Shown here: one piece after another, positions 1 through 10,833 of the stretch
Numbering within the stretch: position 1 is the first letter of the stretch
How the letters are laid out: each line of letters starts with the position of its first letter
Source of the DNA: Pseudocercospora fijiensis CIRAD86
Taxonomy: Eukaryota > Ascomycota > Dothideomycetes > Mycosphaerellales > Mycosphaerellaceae
NCBI RefSeq assembly: GCF_000340215.1
Contig: NW_006921533.1
Location: forward strand, 1,717,534-1,781,533
Direction of reading: 5' to 3'
Length of the DNA: 64,000 bases
Program-made: the position numbers and the translations under genes
Notes under the pieces: generated by a model
What the model was told of the DNA's origin: nothing
Databases searched by the model: none
What the model saw: the letters and a program-made list of their open reading frames with translations, nothing else

Positions 1-495
1 CCACAAGTCTCGCTCGTGTTTGCTGCTCTCGTACGGCAATCATGTGTATGCCGTGACTCACAGAAATCTTTCACAGCATACTTGAGCGTAACAAGAGTTG
101 TGGTATTGTTTCGAGTTTCGAGTATAGCTTGTTCCGGGACAAAGCCGACATCATCGCTTGCCCCACTTCGACTCGAAATTCAACCCACTTCCACCTTCCA
201 CGCTTGTTTCCGGTCTTCATTGGCAATACACGCCACGCCACACAGGCTATTTCAAGTCTGCAACTCACTGACCGCGCTTGTGTGCGCCTGACCGACATAC
301 CGCCTCCGCATCGTAGTATGAGAGCTCGCGAATATTTCCTGAATCCCGATCCGCCTCCCGAGTTTGGAGGCAAATCTTTACGACCGCACTCAACCAACAG
401 CTGAGGCAGCCACCTCTCTCCAGAAATCCATTTTCTACTAGAAAAAGAGATTCATTTACGGAACAACTCAACACTAGCCTTCTAATACCGTCGAA
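1..495. other. Upstream region of the eIF5B gene, no gene seen
   Basis: This stretch precedes the eIF5B start codon. Open frames on both strands are short, lack ATG starts or have no recognisable composition. It probably holds the promoter and 5' untranslated region of the eIF5B gene. I see no tRNA or repeat in it. Confidence 0.5.
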
Positions 496-3400
496 ATGGC
501 ACCCAAAGGAAAGAAGGGAAAGAAGGCCAACGATGACTGGGACGAGGGCCTTGGCGAGAGCGCCGATCCCATAGCGCAGGCAGAAGCAGAGGCCAAGGCT
601 ACTGATGCTGCGGCAGACGCAGAAGAAGAAGAGACAGGCGGCGGCGGCGGTCTGATGGCAGCTCTCAAGAAGAACAAGCAAAAGCGCAAGGCGAAGGGCA
701 AGACCGTCGAGAATGACTTCGTCGAAGGCGAGGATGCTAGCGGAGCTGCTACACCTGCCGAGTCAGCGCTTGATCTCGCTGCCAAGGCGCCAGAGGAGGC
801 GACCATGGATGACGAGTTTGATTTGCCAGCCAAGGGCAAGAAAGGAGGAAAGGGCGGCAATAAGAAGGCCGAACCGGAACCCGCGAACGACGATGACGAT
901 GCCGAAGATGGTGGTAGAGTGAAGACCAAGGCCGAGAAGGAGAAAGAGAAGAAAGAGCGTGAGAAGCAGAGGAAAAAGGAACAGGCTGCCGCGAAGAAGA
1001 AGTCAGCGCCTGCTGCTCAACCGAAGCAGGCTGAGGCCAAGCCTGTCGAGGAGGCTGCCCCAATGCCAGCTCCAGCCGTCCCTGAACCCGCTGGCGGCAA
1101 GAAGAAGAAACTAAACCCGGCGCTCGCAGCTTTGCAGAAGCAGCAAGAAGAGCTCCGTAGACGGCAGGAGGAAGAGGCGGAGGCCAAGCAGAAGGAGGCA
1201 GCTGATGCTGAGGAGGAGCGCAAGAGGCTCGAAGAGGAAGAAAAAGCAAAAGAAGCAGCGAAGGTTGCCAAGAAAGCGAGGGAGAAGGCCAAGATTGAGG
1301 AGCAGAAGAAGGCCGGTACCTACAAAACTGAGAAGCAGCGACAACAGGAGGCTCAGCAGAAGAGACGCTTGGAGCAGATGCTGGAATCGGGTGTCAAGGT
1401 CGCAGGAATCGATGGCGAACCAGAAAAGAAGCCGACTCAAAAGGACATGCGCAAAAAGAAGAACCCCAAGAAGGAAGCTGAGGAGCGCGCAGCACAACAA
1501 GCCCGTGAAGAGGAAGAGGCTCGCCAAAAGATGGAGGAGTTGAAGATTCAGCAGGAGCAAGAAAAGAAGGCTGCTGAATTGGCCGAGAAAGCGAGACTTG
1601 AGGCCGAGAGTAAGAAAGATGAAGAGGATGAGCTTGAAGACTGGGAAGCTATGGCAGAGAAAGCGTCCGACGATGGAGTCAAGGATAGCTGGGATGCCGA
1701 TTCAGACGAGGAGCCTCAGCAAGTCAAGCCCACGGTGAACGGTAAAGCAGTGCAAAAGGGCGCCGATGCCGCCAAGGCTGATGCCAAAACGAACGGCGCT
1801 GAGGACTCCGACGAGTCCTCGGAAGAAGACTCGTCCTCGGAAGAAGAAGAGCGGCTGTCTGCGGCCAAGAAGCAAGCGGAGCAAAAGAGGCAAGCAACCA
1901 TTCAGAAGCGCGAGAAAGAAAGAGAAGCTGCGCTCGCTGCGGCCTCCAAGGACAATCTACGTTCGCCAATTTGCTGTATTCTTGGTCACGTCGATACTGG
2001 TAAGACGAAACTTCTGGACAAGATCCGACAAACCAATGTCCAGGAAGGAGAAGCAGGAGGAATCACACAACAAATTGGTGCTACCTACTTCCCAGTCGAC
2101 GCTCTTCAGAAGAAGACTGCTGTGGTAAACCAAGATGGCGCTTTCGAATTCAAAGTGCCTGGTCTTTTGGTCATCGACACACCCGGTCACGAGTCTTTCA
2201 CCAATTTGCGCTCCCGTGGTAGCTCGCTCTGCAACATTGCCATTCTGGTTGTCGATATCATGCACGGTCTTGAGCCTCAGACATTGGAATCAATGCGTTT
2301 GCTCCGGGATCGAAAGACTCCTTTCATTGTTGCATTGAACAAAATCGATCGTCTCTATGGCTGGAAGGCCGTCTCCAACAACGGTTTCCGCGACTCGCTC
2401 GGCTTGCAGAAGAAGAGCGTCCAGGACGAATTCCGCGACAGACTCGAAAAGACCAAGCTTGCTTTCGCTGAGCAAAGCTTCAACGCCGAGCTCTTCTATG
2501 AGAACAAGTCCATGGCCAAGTATGTCTCTCTGGTGCCCACATCGGCACACACTGGTGAAGGTATTCCTGATCTGCTCAAGCTGCTGGTGACCCTCACTCA
2601 GGAGCGCATGACCAAGCAGCTCATGTATCTTTCTGAGGTGGAGTGCACTATTCTCGAGGTTAAGGTCATCGAAGGCCTGGGAACTACCATTGATGTTGTT
2701 TTGTCTAACGGTGTTCTGCATGAGGGCGATCGAATTGTTCTCTGTGGTACCGATGGACCAATCACTACTGACATTCGTGCTCTTCTAACACCTGCGGAGA
2801 TGAAGGAACTTCGTGTCAAGTCGCAATATGTGCACAACAAGGTTGTCAAGGCTGCGCTTGGTGTCAAGATTGCTGCCAACGGTCTCGACAACGCCATTGC
2901 TGGTTCTCGTGTGCTGCTTGTGAAGGACAAGGATGACGAAGATGAGATTGAAGAGCTTGAGGAAGAAGTCATGGGTGATCTCGAGAATCTCATGTCCCGA
3001 ATTTCCAAGAGTGGACGTGGTGTTACAGTGCAAGCCTCCACTCTTGGTTCTCTGGAAGCACTCCTCTCTTTCCTCAAGGACATGAAGATTCCAGTCTCAA
3101 ACATCAGCATCGGTCCGGTACACAAGCGTGATGTCATCACAGCTTCGACCATGTTGGAGAAGAGCAAGGAACATGCGGTCATGCTTTGCTTCGATGTAAA
3201 GGTCGACAAAGATGCCCATGAGTTGGCGGACCAGATGGGCGTCAAAATTTTCACCGCGGACATCATTTACCACCTTTTCGACGACTTCACCAAGCATATG
3301 CAGCAGCTTACTGCGCAAAAGAAGGAGGAGAGCAAGATGCTTGCTGTTTTCCCATGTGTCCTCAGCCCGGTCTCGGTCTTCAACAAGAAGGACCCTATTG

Positions 3401-3756
3401 TTGTTGGTGTCGACGTCGTCGCTGGCAATCTGCGACTGCACACCCCAATTGCTGCCGTGAAGCAAAATCCTGTCACGGGTGTCAAGGATATCATATCCAT
3501 GGGACGTGTGGTCTCCATTGAGAGAGATCATAAGCAATTGACCATTTGCAAGAAGGGATCGCCTTCTGTGGCTGTCAAGATTGAAGGGCCCAATCAGCCT
3601 GGCTACGGAAGACAGCTGGAAGAAAAGGACATGCTGTACTCCCTGGTCAGCAGGGCATCCATTGACTGCTTGAAAGAGTTCTATCGAGACGAGGTGGAGA
3701 AGGATGAGTGGACTTTAATTGCCAAGACATTGAAGCCGCTGTTCGATGTCAACTAG
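496..3756 (+). CDS. FUN12: Eukaryotic translation initiation factor 5B (GTPase)
   Basis: An uninterrupted frame of 1086 residues encodes eIF5B, the GTPase that joins ribosomal subunits at the end of initiation in the cytosol. The first ~480 residues are a Lys/Glu/Ala-rich low-complexity arm typical of the family. The GTPase domain follows. G1 is GHVDTGKT near residue 497, switch I includes [10 protein letters not shown]3 is DTPGH near 561, G4 is NKID near 615 and G5 is in TSAHTGEG near 681. After it come the beta-barrel domain II, domain III and the C-terminal domain IV. The length is close to that of yeast Fun12 (1002 residues). The ATG at 496 is the first in frame, and no intron is needed. 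Identification is firm because all nucleotide-binding motifs are intact. Confidence 0.97.
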   Translation: MAPKGKKGKKANDDWDEGLGESADPIAQAEAEAKATDAAADAEEEETGGGGGLMAALKKNKQKRKAKGKTVENDFVEGEDASGAATPAESALDLAAKAPEEATMDDEFDLPAKGKKGGKGGNKKAEPEPANDDDDAEDGGRVKTKAEKEKEKKEREKQRKKEQAAAKKKSAPAAQPKQAEAKPVEEAAPMPAPAVPEPAGGKKKKLNPALAALQKQQEELRRRQEEEAEAKQKEAADAEEERKRLEEEEKAKEAAKVAKKAREKAKIEEQKKAGTYKTEKQRQQEAQQKRRLEQMLESGVKVAGIDGEPEKKPTQKDMRKKKNPKKEAEERAAQQAREEEEARQKMEELKIQQEQEKKAAELAEKARLEAESKKDEEDELEDWEAMAEKASDDGVKDSWDADSDEEPQQVKPTVNGKAVQKGADAAKADAKTNGAEDSDESSEEDSSSEEEERLSAAKKQAEQKRQATIQKREKEREAALAAASKDNLRSPICCILGHVDTGKTKLLDKIRQTNVQEGEAGGITQQIGATYFPVDALQKKTAVVNQDGAFEFKVPGLLVIDTPGHESFTNLRSRGSSLCNIAILVVDIMHGLEPQTLESMRLLRDRKTPFIVALNKIDRLYGWKAVSNNGFRDSLGLQKKSVQDEFRDRLEKTKLAFAEQSFNAELFYENKSMAKYVSLVPTSAHTGEGIPDLLKLLVTLTQERMTKQLMYLSEVECTILEVKVIEGLGTTIDVVLSNGVLHEGDRIVLCGTDGPITTDIRALLTPAEMKELRVKSQYVHNKVVKAALGVKIAANGLDNAIAGSRVLLVKDKDDEDEIEELEEEVMGDLENLMSRISKSGRGVTVQASTLGSLEALLSFLKDMKIPVSNISIGPVHKRDVITASTMLEKSKEHAVMLCFDVKVDKDAHELADQMGVKIFTADIIYHLFDDFTKHMQQLTAQKKEESKMLAVFPCVLSPVSVFNKKDPIVVGVDVVAGNLRLHTPIAAVKQNPVTGVKDIISMGRVVSIERDHKQLTICKKGSPSVAVKIEGPNQPGYGRQLEEKDMLYSLVSRASIDCLKEFYRDEVEKDEWTLIAKTLKPLFDVN

Positions 3757-4074
3757 GATGGTAGCGGCATATGAAACGGAGTTATGGGCTAGGCTTGGAA
3801 ATCAATCACGTTACATGCGAATGTGCTAGTGTATGCAATGGTAGCTTCTGTAGGCATTTTTAGTGGCACTCTTCTTCACGCACTCTTTGTCTCTGAACAC
3901 GTGATATCATGACCAAAGAAGCAGTATTATGCGAACTCTGTTTCCAATCCTGCTGGGACCAGCACACCTTGCTTTCACGTCGACATATCGAGCACCTCAA
4001 GCCTCGCCTATTTGGATACCGATACAGATGAGATAAACTCTTGTTGGGCGGCTGAGCCGCTGCAGACAATCACC
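3757..4074. other. Intergenic spacer between eIF5B and YME2
   Basis: A 318 bp spacer between two genes on the same strand. It should contain the eIF5B 3' untranslated region and the YME2 promoter. I see no other feature. Confidence 0.5.
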
Positions 4075-6667
4075 ATGAGGCGCCAAGTCTGTCAGGCGGC
4101 GTGTCCGCTGCTCGCTGCAACAACGCGCTCCAAGCTGCGGCCATCAGTCATAGCTTCGCTGGCCTCGAAACGCTTCATGGCGGGCGATACCGGTGATAAC
4201 AACACTGGCCACATCACGACCGCTCCCCAGCAAGGCATCATTTTCATGGACAGCATCCTTCCTCCAAACTTGTCATGGCTTATGCGACTAACATCCCATT
4301 TCGGCGGCTATTCAGGCTTCACCAAGAAGCTCGATCCTGCTATGGGCAGGTATGGTACCGTCAACCCTCAGACTGTCTTTCAAAACGCGGTCAAGAATGC
4401 GAATCTTGGCAAGGCCGAAGTGCTGGAGATTCTTCCGAGGTATGCTGAGTGTGCTGCTTTTCTGAAGTTCCATCACGATGGGACGAGTGACTCCAAATCC
4501 ATCGCGGTGGCTGTCACCCAATATCTAGAAGAGAACAAAGCTCGACCGTGGTGGAATCCGTTTACGCATGTTAGAGCCAGCTTTGTGTTAGGCAGGCCCT
4601 GGCTCGAAGATCTTTCGCGAACTCCATCTACACGCATTCGAGTCGAGTTTCTCCCGACCGAGCCTGGAGCTGAAGCTGCAGAACTTGGACAGGAGCAGCT
4701 GTACTCGTTCTTTCGGCCCTTCGGAAAGCTGTCAGATATCGTTGCCCAGCCATCCGACTCGAAAGTTGTCCCGCGATATGCGTACCTGGACTTTACGCAT
4801 CACCAGAAAGCCATCATGGCTAAGAACTGTATGCATGGCTATCTGGTCTCTGATGCTGAAGGCGGAGGTAAGAAGGGCACGATACTGCGATTGACGTACG
4901 AGAAGAAGCAGCGCGCAGGCTGGATCAAGGATTGGATCATGAACCATCCAAGAATCGCGCTGCCGCTACTTCTTGCTCTCATTGCTGGAATCAGCTATAC
5001 CATTTTCGACCCTCTACGGACATTGTCTATCAAGGCTCACATTACACGAGCGTTCCATCTGGAGGAGAAAGCAATCTTTGCTTGGTTCATCCGGCAGGGC
5101 GAGGATCTGTACAACAAAGTCAAATACTTTGGGTCAGACGCCAATCATGGCGATGGTGGTATGCAAGTGGTCTGGGATGATCGACAAAGCGAGATCCAGC
5201 AAATTCAGTCATGGCTGATGGAGTCTGCGGACACGTTCATCGTAGTGCAAGGGCCACGAGGAAGTGGCAAACGCGAATTGGTTATTGAGCATGCTCTCAA
5301 GCATAAGCGCGAAGCGCACAAAGTGCTGGTCGTGGACTGCAAGCCAATTCAGGAATCTCGTGGTGACGCTTCCACCATTGCTGCAGCGGCGGCACAGGTT
5401 GGCTATCGCCCGGTCTTCTCATGGGTCAACAACATTAGCGGACTAATGGACCTAGCAGCACAAGGTATGACAGGAACCAAAGCTGGCTTCTCAGAGACGC
5501 TTGAGAATCAGCTCATTAAGATCTGGACCAAGACCACCGCTGCCCTGAGGAGCATTGCTCTAGACGGACGAAGCAGGGACGACAAAGATGCCAGGATGTC
5601 AGACGATGAGTACCTGGAAACACATCCCGAAAGAAGGCCTGTTGTGGTGATCGAGAACTTCCTACACAAAAGCTCGGAGCCCGGTGCAGCGCTTGTGTAT
5701 GACAAGCTTGCTGAGTGGGCTGCGACACTGACAACATCAAACATCGCTCATGTTATATTCTTGACAAATGACGTCTCATTCAGCAAGTCACTGAGCAAGG
5801 CTTTACCGGATCGCGTCTTCCGCCAGATTTCGCTGGGCGACTGCTCGCCAGAAGTTGCAAAGCGATATGTCATCTCCCATCTCGATTTTGATGCCGATCT
5901 TCACAAGGTTAAGGGCGGTCCTGATGAGGAGAGCAAGTCTCTTACGCCTAGCCAGAAGCGAGAAGACCTTCGAGAGTTGGACAATGTCATTGGCTACCTT
6001 GGAGGTCGCTTGACTGATCTGGAGTTCTTTGCACGCCGTATCAAAGCGGGAGAAACACCCTCAAAAGCTGTTCAGGAGATTGTCGACCAATCTGCCTCCG
6101 AGATCTTAAAGGCAAGGCACTTCAGCAGCACTTTCAACCCTCAAATTTCGCTGATCTTGATTACAGATGTTCCTCCTCCTCGGAAGTGACAACAGAGAAT
6201 GGACCTCGGCACAAGCATGGCTCCTCGTCCGCGATCTCGCAAAAGATGAAGCACTACGTTACAATGAGATCCTGACCAAAGGACCCTTCAGCAATGGTGG
6301 CGAAAAAGCCATTCAGGCCCTCGAGCAAGCCGAACTCATCACAGTACAATCCTGGAACGGCAGACCCTACAGCGTCAAGCCCGGCAAACCAGTCTACCAA
6401 CCCGCATTCCAACGTCTCGTAGAAGACAACGTCCTCCGCGCAAAAATGGAGCTCACATTACTCAGCGACGCCATCAGCGGCGAAAACAAATCGATCGAAA
6501 AATTCGAGACGGAATTGGAACTTCTTTCGAAGCTCAGCAAGCAGCCGAAAGAATTGTTTGAGAGGATACAATGGTTGCTAGGCAAGATTTCTGCCAGTCA
6601 GAAGAATATTTTGAGTTATGAGAAGGAGCAGGCGGAGATGAAGAAGATTTTGACTGAGGAATTTTAA
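4075..6667 (+). CDS. YME2: Mitochondrial escape protein 2 (inner-membrane RRM/AAA-type protein)
   Basis: Two exons, 4075-6111 and 6167-6667, encode about 845 residues, the usual length of Yme2, an integral inner-mitochondrial-membrane protein linked to mtDNA maintenance. I chose the ATG at 4075 (CACCATG context) over an in-frame ATG at 4012 because it gives an Arg-rich, acid-poor targeting N-terminus. An RRM-like segment lies near residues 185-290 (RIRVEFLP, YAYLDF), one membrane helix near 291-315, a P-loop GPRGSGK near 391 and a Walker-B-like VVVIENF near 520. The 55 bp intron is of GC-AG type (AAG|GCAAGG to TACAG|ATG). It joins EILK to MFLL in frame and restores the conserved REWT C-terminal region. 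The stop codon (6665-6667) lies inside the 10 bp target duplication of a MULE, so the protein is intact but its 3' flank has been replaced by transposon. Confidence 0.93.
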
Positions 6668-6669
6668 TC
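6660..6669. repeat. Left 10 bp target-site duplication of the MULE
   Basis: AATTTTAATC abuts the left inverted repeat and recurs exactly at 18779-18788. It includes the YME2 stop codon TAA. A 10 bp duplication is typical of Mutator-like elements (usually 8-11 bp). Confidence 0.93.
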
Positions 6670-6713
6670 CGGGTAAATACTCAAATGGGACACATTGGCA
6701 TGGTAATTACTCG
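6670..6713 (+). repeat. Left terminal inverted repeat of the MULE
   Basis: It starts CGGGTAAATACTCAAATGGG and ends GGTAATTACTCG. It matches the reverse complement of 18735-18778 with two G/A differences. Further copies of its inner part follow up to about 6795. Confidence 0.92.
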
Positions 6714-7170
6714 AATAGTAAACCTCTTACTAGGATGGGACACATTAGCATGGTAATTACTCGGATAGTAAGCATTGGCATACTAATTACTCGGATAGGA
6801 TTTCTATATCCGCAGTACATACTAGCAAATATAGAAAATCCCCTATTGCTACTACTTAGTTGTAGAGTTGTAGTTTTCTTGTAAGTCCGGGACAACTATA
6901 GTTAAATACCATTTCCCCATTTCTATATTATATGTATATTATATAGAATACAGAAATGCGGCAGTAATCTACTACAGTTAGAGTCCTAAACCTCCTTTAC
7001 CTTTACTCTCAACCTTTTACAAACTCCTAGCTTGTTTCTACATTTCTGTATTGTATATATATTGTATAGAATGCAGAAATACGGCTACAATTAGAGTCCC
7101 TCCTAGACCTTTACTCTTAACCTTTTAAAAACTCCTAGCTTGTTTCTGCATTTCTGTATTCTATATATTA

Positions 7171-8470
7171 AGCCCTACCTAAGGCATCGAGACCCTAGCT
7201 TCACTCGAGCCCGGTTATATGCTAATCACGTATAACCTCTTTAGTCCTGATATACGCTTCCCTTCTAAAGGCCGCGCCTTCGTAGCCGGTCTTTGTTCTA
7301 GTCTCAACCTCTATAGCTGCTAACTTAGCAGGTCTAATAAGCCGCTTAGTCCGCGCTGAATTGAACGCACAACCACCGATTATGTAACTATATTAAACCT
7401 TACCTCTAATATAATATAATGTCTAACTCTAACTGCGCTATCCTTGTATATAGTGAAGTAATATATAACTATAAGAATTAAGGACTATCGACTAATTACA
7501 ACACGAGCGCGTCTTCCCTACTATAATAGGTAGACGTACGAGGTATTGCAGCCCTGCCTCCGTTCTGAGTAATGTCGTACCGAGTTCTTTGCGTCTACTC
7601 TTAAAAGACCTAGCAATGTCCGCTTCCGAGGGTTTGTCCGTTCCGAGGGCTATTATTTACTGTCGTAGTTTCGCTAGCCCCAATTGGTTAGGTTTGGCAG
7701 CCTTCAATTGTTAATCTTATCTTATCTTTTTAGAAAAAACACAGCTCGTCTAGTTTCTATAGATAAAGGCTATTATAAGTATAGTAGTAGAGGTTCGCCT
7801 CGCTTAAAGGGTTAGATAGATCGAGGAGTAACCTATTGTCCGCAAGATCGACCCCGGCTAGCTTAGCTCTATAGTTTTGCCCTTAGTTAGTCTATTGACT
7901 TAATCTTTTAAACCTTAATATTTTAACTTAGCCTTAAAGTTTTAATTAAACCTTTAATACAGCTATTCTTTTGACTTGATTAGTATAGCGCGCTTCCGGC
8001 CTTAGGCCGCAGTGTAGGTGAGGTTGTCTTCGTAAGTATAGCGATAACAGTAAGTGATATTAACAATAGCGGCGCTAGTCGTCTTAGCGCCAACTTCACC
8101 TCGCTTCTAATCTTCTTCTTCGACTAATAACACACTCTGCAACACCGTTACTAACATAGCCGCGCCGGCCGCGCCGCCCTCGCCGATTGCCTAGGCCTCG
8201 AGGCCTCGACAGAATAAAGGAATAAGAGGAGGGCCTATAGGGTGCGTTAGTAAAGAGGTAGAGTCCTTAAAAGAGTAGGCGGTTAGTTAACGCATTATAG
8301 CGCGTTTGTTAATACTCGGTGCGCGTTCACTATAGTAGTGTAGTCTTATTGTCCTAGTTTGCCGGCCTCTAATTAGTTAGCTAATAGCACCCCGGGGGTA
8401 GCATTAGTTCTAGGCCTTAGTAACATTACGAGCTTTTAGCCTTCTTCTTGTTCTTTACGCTAGTCTAATA
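7171..8470 (-). mobile_element. Inverted 3'-terminal fragment of a Ty3/gypsy chromovirus nested in the MULE
   Basis: The plus strand here is the reverse complement of about 60840-62165, the 3' end of the complete Ty3/gypsy element in this window. It starts with about 80 bp of the LTR (AGCCCTACCTAAGG), passes through the untranslated tract and ends in the last codons of the decayed pol frame (reverse complement of AGACTAGCGTAAAGAAC). Both ends are truncated and I see no target duplication. It is a partial copy of the same family, inserted into or rearranged within the MULE. Confidence 0.85.
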
Positions 8471-8474
8471 CTTA

Positions 8475-8706
8475 TAGCTATGAAGAAGGGGCGGCTATAA
8501 AGAAGGGGCGGTAGTTAGCTATAAAGAAGTAGCGGTAGTTGGCTATCGGAGGCAGCGGTAGTTAGCTATAAAGAAGCGGCGGTGGTTGGCTATAAAGCGG
8601 CGGTAGTTAGCTATCGGAGGCAGCGGTAGTTAGCTATAAAGAAGTGGTAGTAGTTGGCTATCGGAGGCAGCGGTAGTTAGCTATAAAGAAGGCGGCGGAG
8701 TTGGAG
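8475..8706. repeat. Minisatellite with GGCGGTAGTTAGCTATAAAGAAG-like units
   Basis: About eight imperfect units built on GCGGTAGTTAGCTATAAAG alternate with GTTGGCTATCGGAGGCA. The array directly abuts the broken end of the nested Ty3/gypsy fragment. It is a non-coding tandem array. Confidence 0.8.
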
Positions 8707-9013
8707 ATGTGTCTATACCTCCTCTTGCATTTTTATCTAATAACAAGGTATAGGCCATTCAATAATATCCGCTGCTAGTAAACACTACCTCTTAACCCTC
8801 TTAACATAACTGAAACACCTACCTCTTAACCCTCTTAATATAACTAGGTTGAATAGATAGTAATGCTAATAGGGGGGCGGCTAAAAATCGAATTTCTGTA
8901 TCCGTAGTATAGCTCTCTTAATATACCAATTCCGCGTTCGCTAGCGACACTGCGAGTACTATCCTTTATTGTTGAAGAAGTTAAGGGTTAGCTATTGCGG
9001 CTTTCAATTGACA

Positions 9014-9086
9014 TTGAATTTCTGTATTTAGTTAGCTATACACCCGCTAGTGCCCGCATCTATCGACTAATAGCGAATTTCTATAT
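9014..9086 (+). repeat. Internal inverted repeat, left copy
   Basis: The 73 bp starting TTGAATTTCTGTATTTAG match the reverse complement of 16059-16131 at about 69 positions. The pair brackets the long transposase frame, which suggests either the termini of an inner unit or long subterminal repeats of the MULE. Confidence 0.8.
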
Positions 9087-9345
9087 TTATAGGATATAAT
9101 ATCTTCGCTACCGTTGTCTAATAATACGGCCGTCTGTGCTACGCAGGTTTGTTACTACAGTATGCTAGTTGCTAGTAGGCGATGTGCGGTGTCTCTAGGT
9201 AATGCGTAATAGTATGCCTATAACTACTAGCTTCGAGGTCATTTTTGATTGCTAGCATAGAGGTTGTTTGTAGCAAACATTAGGTCGCAGTTAGTATTCT
9301 CTAGAGGTATAAAGCATTCGTTACTTCTCTATACTCTATATTGTT

Positions 9346-9484
9346 ACTAAGACAGCCCTTACCAAGACAGCCCTTACTAAGACAGCCCTTACTAAGACAG
9401 CTACTAAGACAGCCCTTACTAAGACAGCCCTTACTAAGACAGCTACTAAGACAGCTACTAAGACAGCCCTTACAAGACAGCTAT
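9346..9484. repeat. Tandem repeat of ACTAAGACAGCCCTT
   Basis: About ten copies of a 15 bp unit (ACTAAGACAGCCCTT) are mixed with a 9 bp short form (ACTAAGACAGCT). No spacers separate the units, so this is a simple minisatellite. Confidence 0.85.
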
Positions 9485-9899
9485 TAAATCGCTAATATCT
9501 TTACTAAATACACGAGATCTTTAGGCCCGGGCAGCCCGAATCGACGCCGAAATACAGAGAGCTGTTCGGCAGGGCTCTAGCGGCACCTAAGTTAGTCTAG
9601 GCACGGAGGCCAAAGCCTAAGTAGCAATCAACCGAGAGCGTATAGTAGAAGAAGAGAGGTAGCGGTAGAAGGGGCGCGAGCAGTATAGGCGGATATAGGG
9701 GAATTATCTAGGGGAGACACCTCCGCCTTCGCCGTCTAAAGGCAGCTAGTATAGCAGCAAGGGCTAGAAGCAAGGCGGTAAATGTACTACGCTATAGGGC
9801 TGCGGAGATCCACCGAACATGCTACTACTAGCACTGCTAGCCCTTCTAGCACTACTAGGGCTAATAGTTCCTCGACTAAAAGCCCGGTCCTCTAGCTAG

Positions 9900-10040
9900 G
9901 AATCTGTACTGCTTATCTAATAAACTAATGAAATCTATACTGCTCTTCTTAAAACCTGCTAAAATCTATACTGCTATTCTTAAAACCTGCTAAAACTTAT
10001 GCTACTCTTGCTAAAACTATACTGCTCTTACTAAATTCTA
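9900..10040. repeat. Tandem repeat of AAATCTATACTGCTCTTCTT type
   Basis: Four to five imperfect units of about 30 bp (ATCTATACTGCT...CTTAAAACCTGCTAAA) lie head to tail within the MULE. Confidence 0.7.
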
Positions 10041-10089
10041 CTCTTGCTCTTTACGGAATCTAAGTGCTACTACGCTTAGTTAGGGTCTT

Positions 10090-10312
10090 TATAGGCGCTA
10101 GCGTATAGCTCTTTAGTTATAGTCTTAGTCGTAGTCTTAGTTGCTATCGGCGTAGGCTTTAGCGCATAGCTCTTTAGTTATAGTCTTAGTCTTAGTCGTA
10201 GTCTTAGTCGTAGTCTTAGTTGCTATCGGCGTAGGCTTTAGCGCATAGCTCTTTAGTTGTAGGACGCTTGCCGTCGGCGTAGGCTTTAGCGTATAGCTCT
10301 TTAGTTGTAGTC
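10090..10312. repeat. Tandem repeat of TAGCTCTTTAGTTATAGTCTTAG type
   Basis: Four units of about 50-70 bp contain GGCGTAGGCTTTAGCG followed by CATAGCTCTTTAGTT and a variable run of the 6 bp unit AGTCTT/AGTCGT. Confidence 0.75.
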
Positions 10313-10390
10313 TTAGTTAGCGGCTAAGTAACAACGGTGTCTTAGTATCGTTAGGTTTCGATAGTAGGACGTAACGTAACGATGCTAGTT

Positions 10391-10806
10391 CAGCTTTGTC
10401 GTTAGTAATGTAACGATACTAGTTTAGGTATAATCTAAGACCGAGCATTATGTCGAGTTTTGAATTTCTGTATTTATAGCAAGTTGCACAGAATACAGAA
10501 ATTCGGCTACGCCTCGCTTGCTTGCGCTTACTTAAAGCCGGTTCCGCTTTGTCGCTAGTAATGTTACGATACTAATTTAGGTGTAATCTAAGACCGAGCA
10601 TTGTGTCGAGTTTTAATCGTATAGAATATAGAAATTCGGCTACGCCTCGCTTACTTGCGCTTGCTTAAAGCCGATTCAGCTTTGTCGTTAGTAATATAAC
10701 GATACTAGTTTAGGTATAATCTAGGACCGAGCATTAGGTCGAGTTGTAGATTTCTGTATTTATAGTAAGTCGCTTAGAATACAGAAATTCGGCTACGCCT
10801 CGCCTG
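10391..10806. repeat. Three tandem copies of a ~130-150 bp unit containing a palindrome
   Basis: Each unit begins CAGCTTTGTCGTTAGTAATG (or a variant), runs through GATACTAGTTTAGGTATAATC and GACCGAGCATT, then a TTTCTGTAT/ATACAGAAA palindrome, and ends GGCTACGCCTCGCTTGCTT. Copies start near 10391, 10541 and 10677. The array lies directly upstream of the transposase frame and could be its regulatory region. Confidence 0.75.
10462..10504. repeat. Hairpin-forming palindrome of the TTTCTGTAT/ATACAGAAA family
   Basis: The arms GAATTTCTGTATT and AATACAGAAATTC are perfectly complementary over 13 bp with a 17 bp loop. Related palindromes or half-sites occur near 6800, 6925, 7045, 8889, 9014, 10620, 10745, 15831, 16059, 18161 and 18360, all inside the MULE. 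Confidence 0.8.
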
Positions 10807-10833
10807 CTTACATAACACTTAGACTCTATATAT

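Noticed and set aside
749..3537. Minus-strand frames opposite eIF5B, such as 2598-3266
   Set aside because: They mirror the codon bias of the sense gene. Composition is Ser/Leu-rich low complexity with no family match.
4075..6667. YME2 as a gene truncated by the MULE
   Set aside because: The coding frame is complete to its normal C-terminus. The target duplication keeps the stop codon.
9346..9484. CRISPR-like array
   Set aside because: Units are directly tandem without spacers, in a eukaryotic transposon, so this is a minisatellite.
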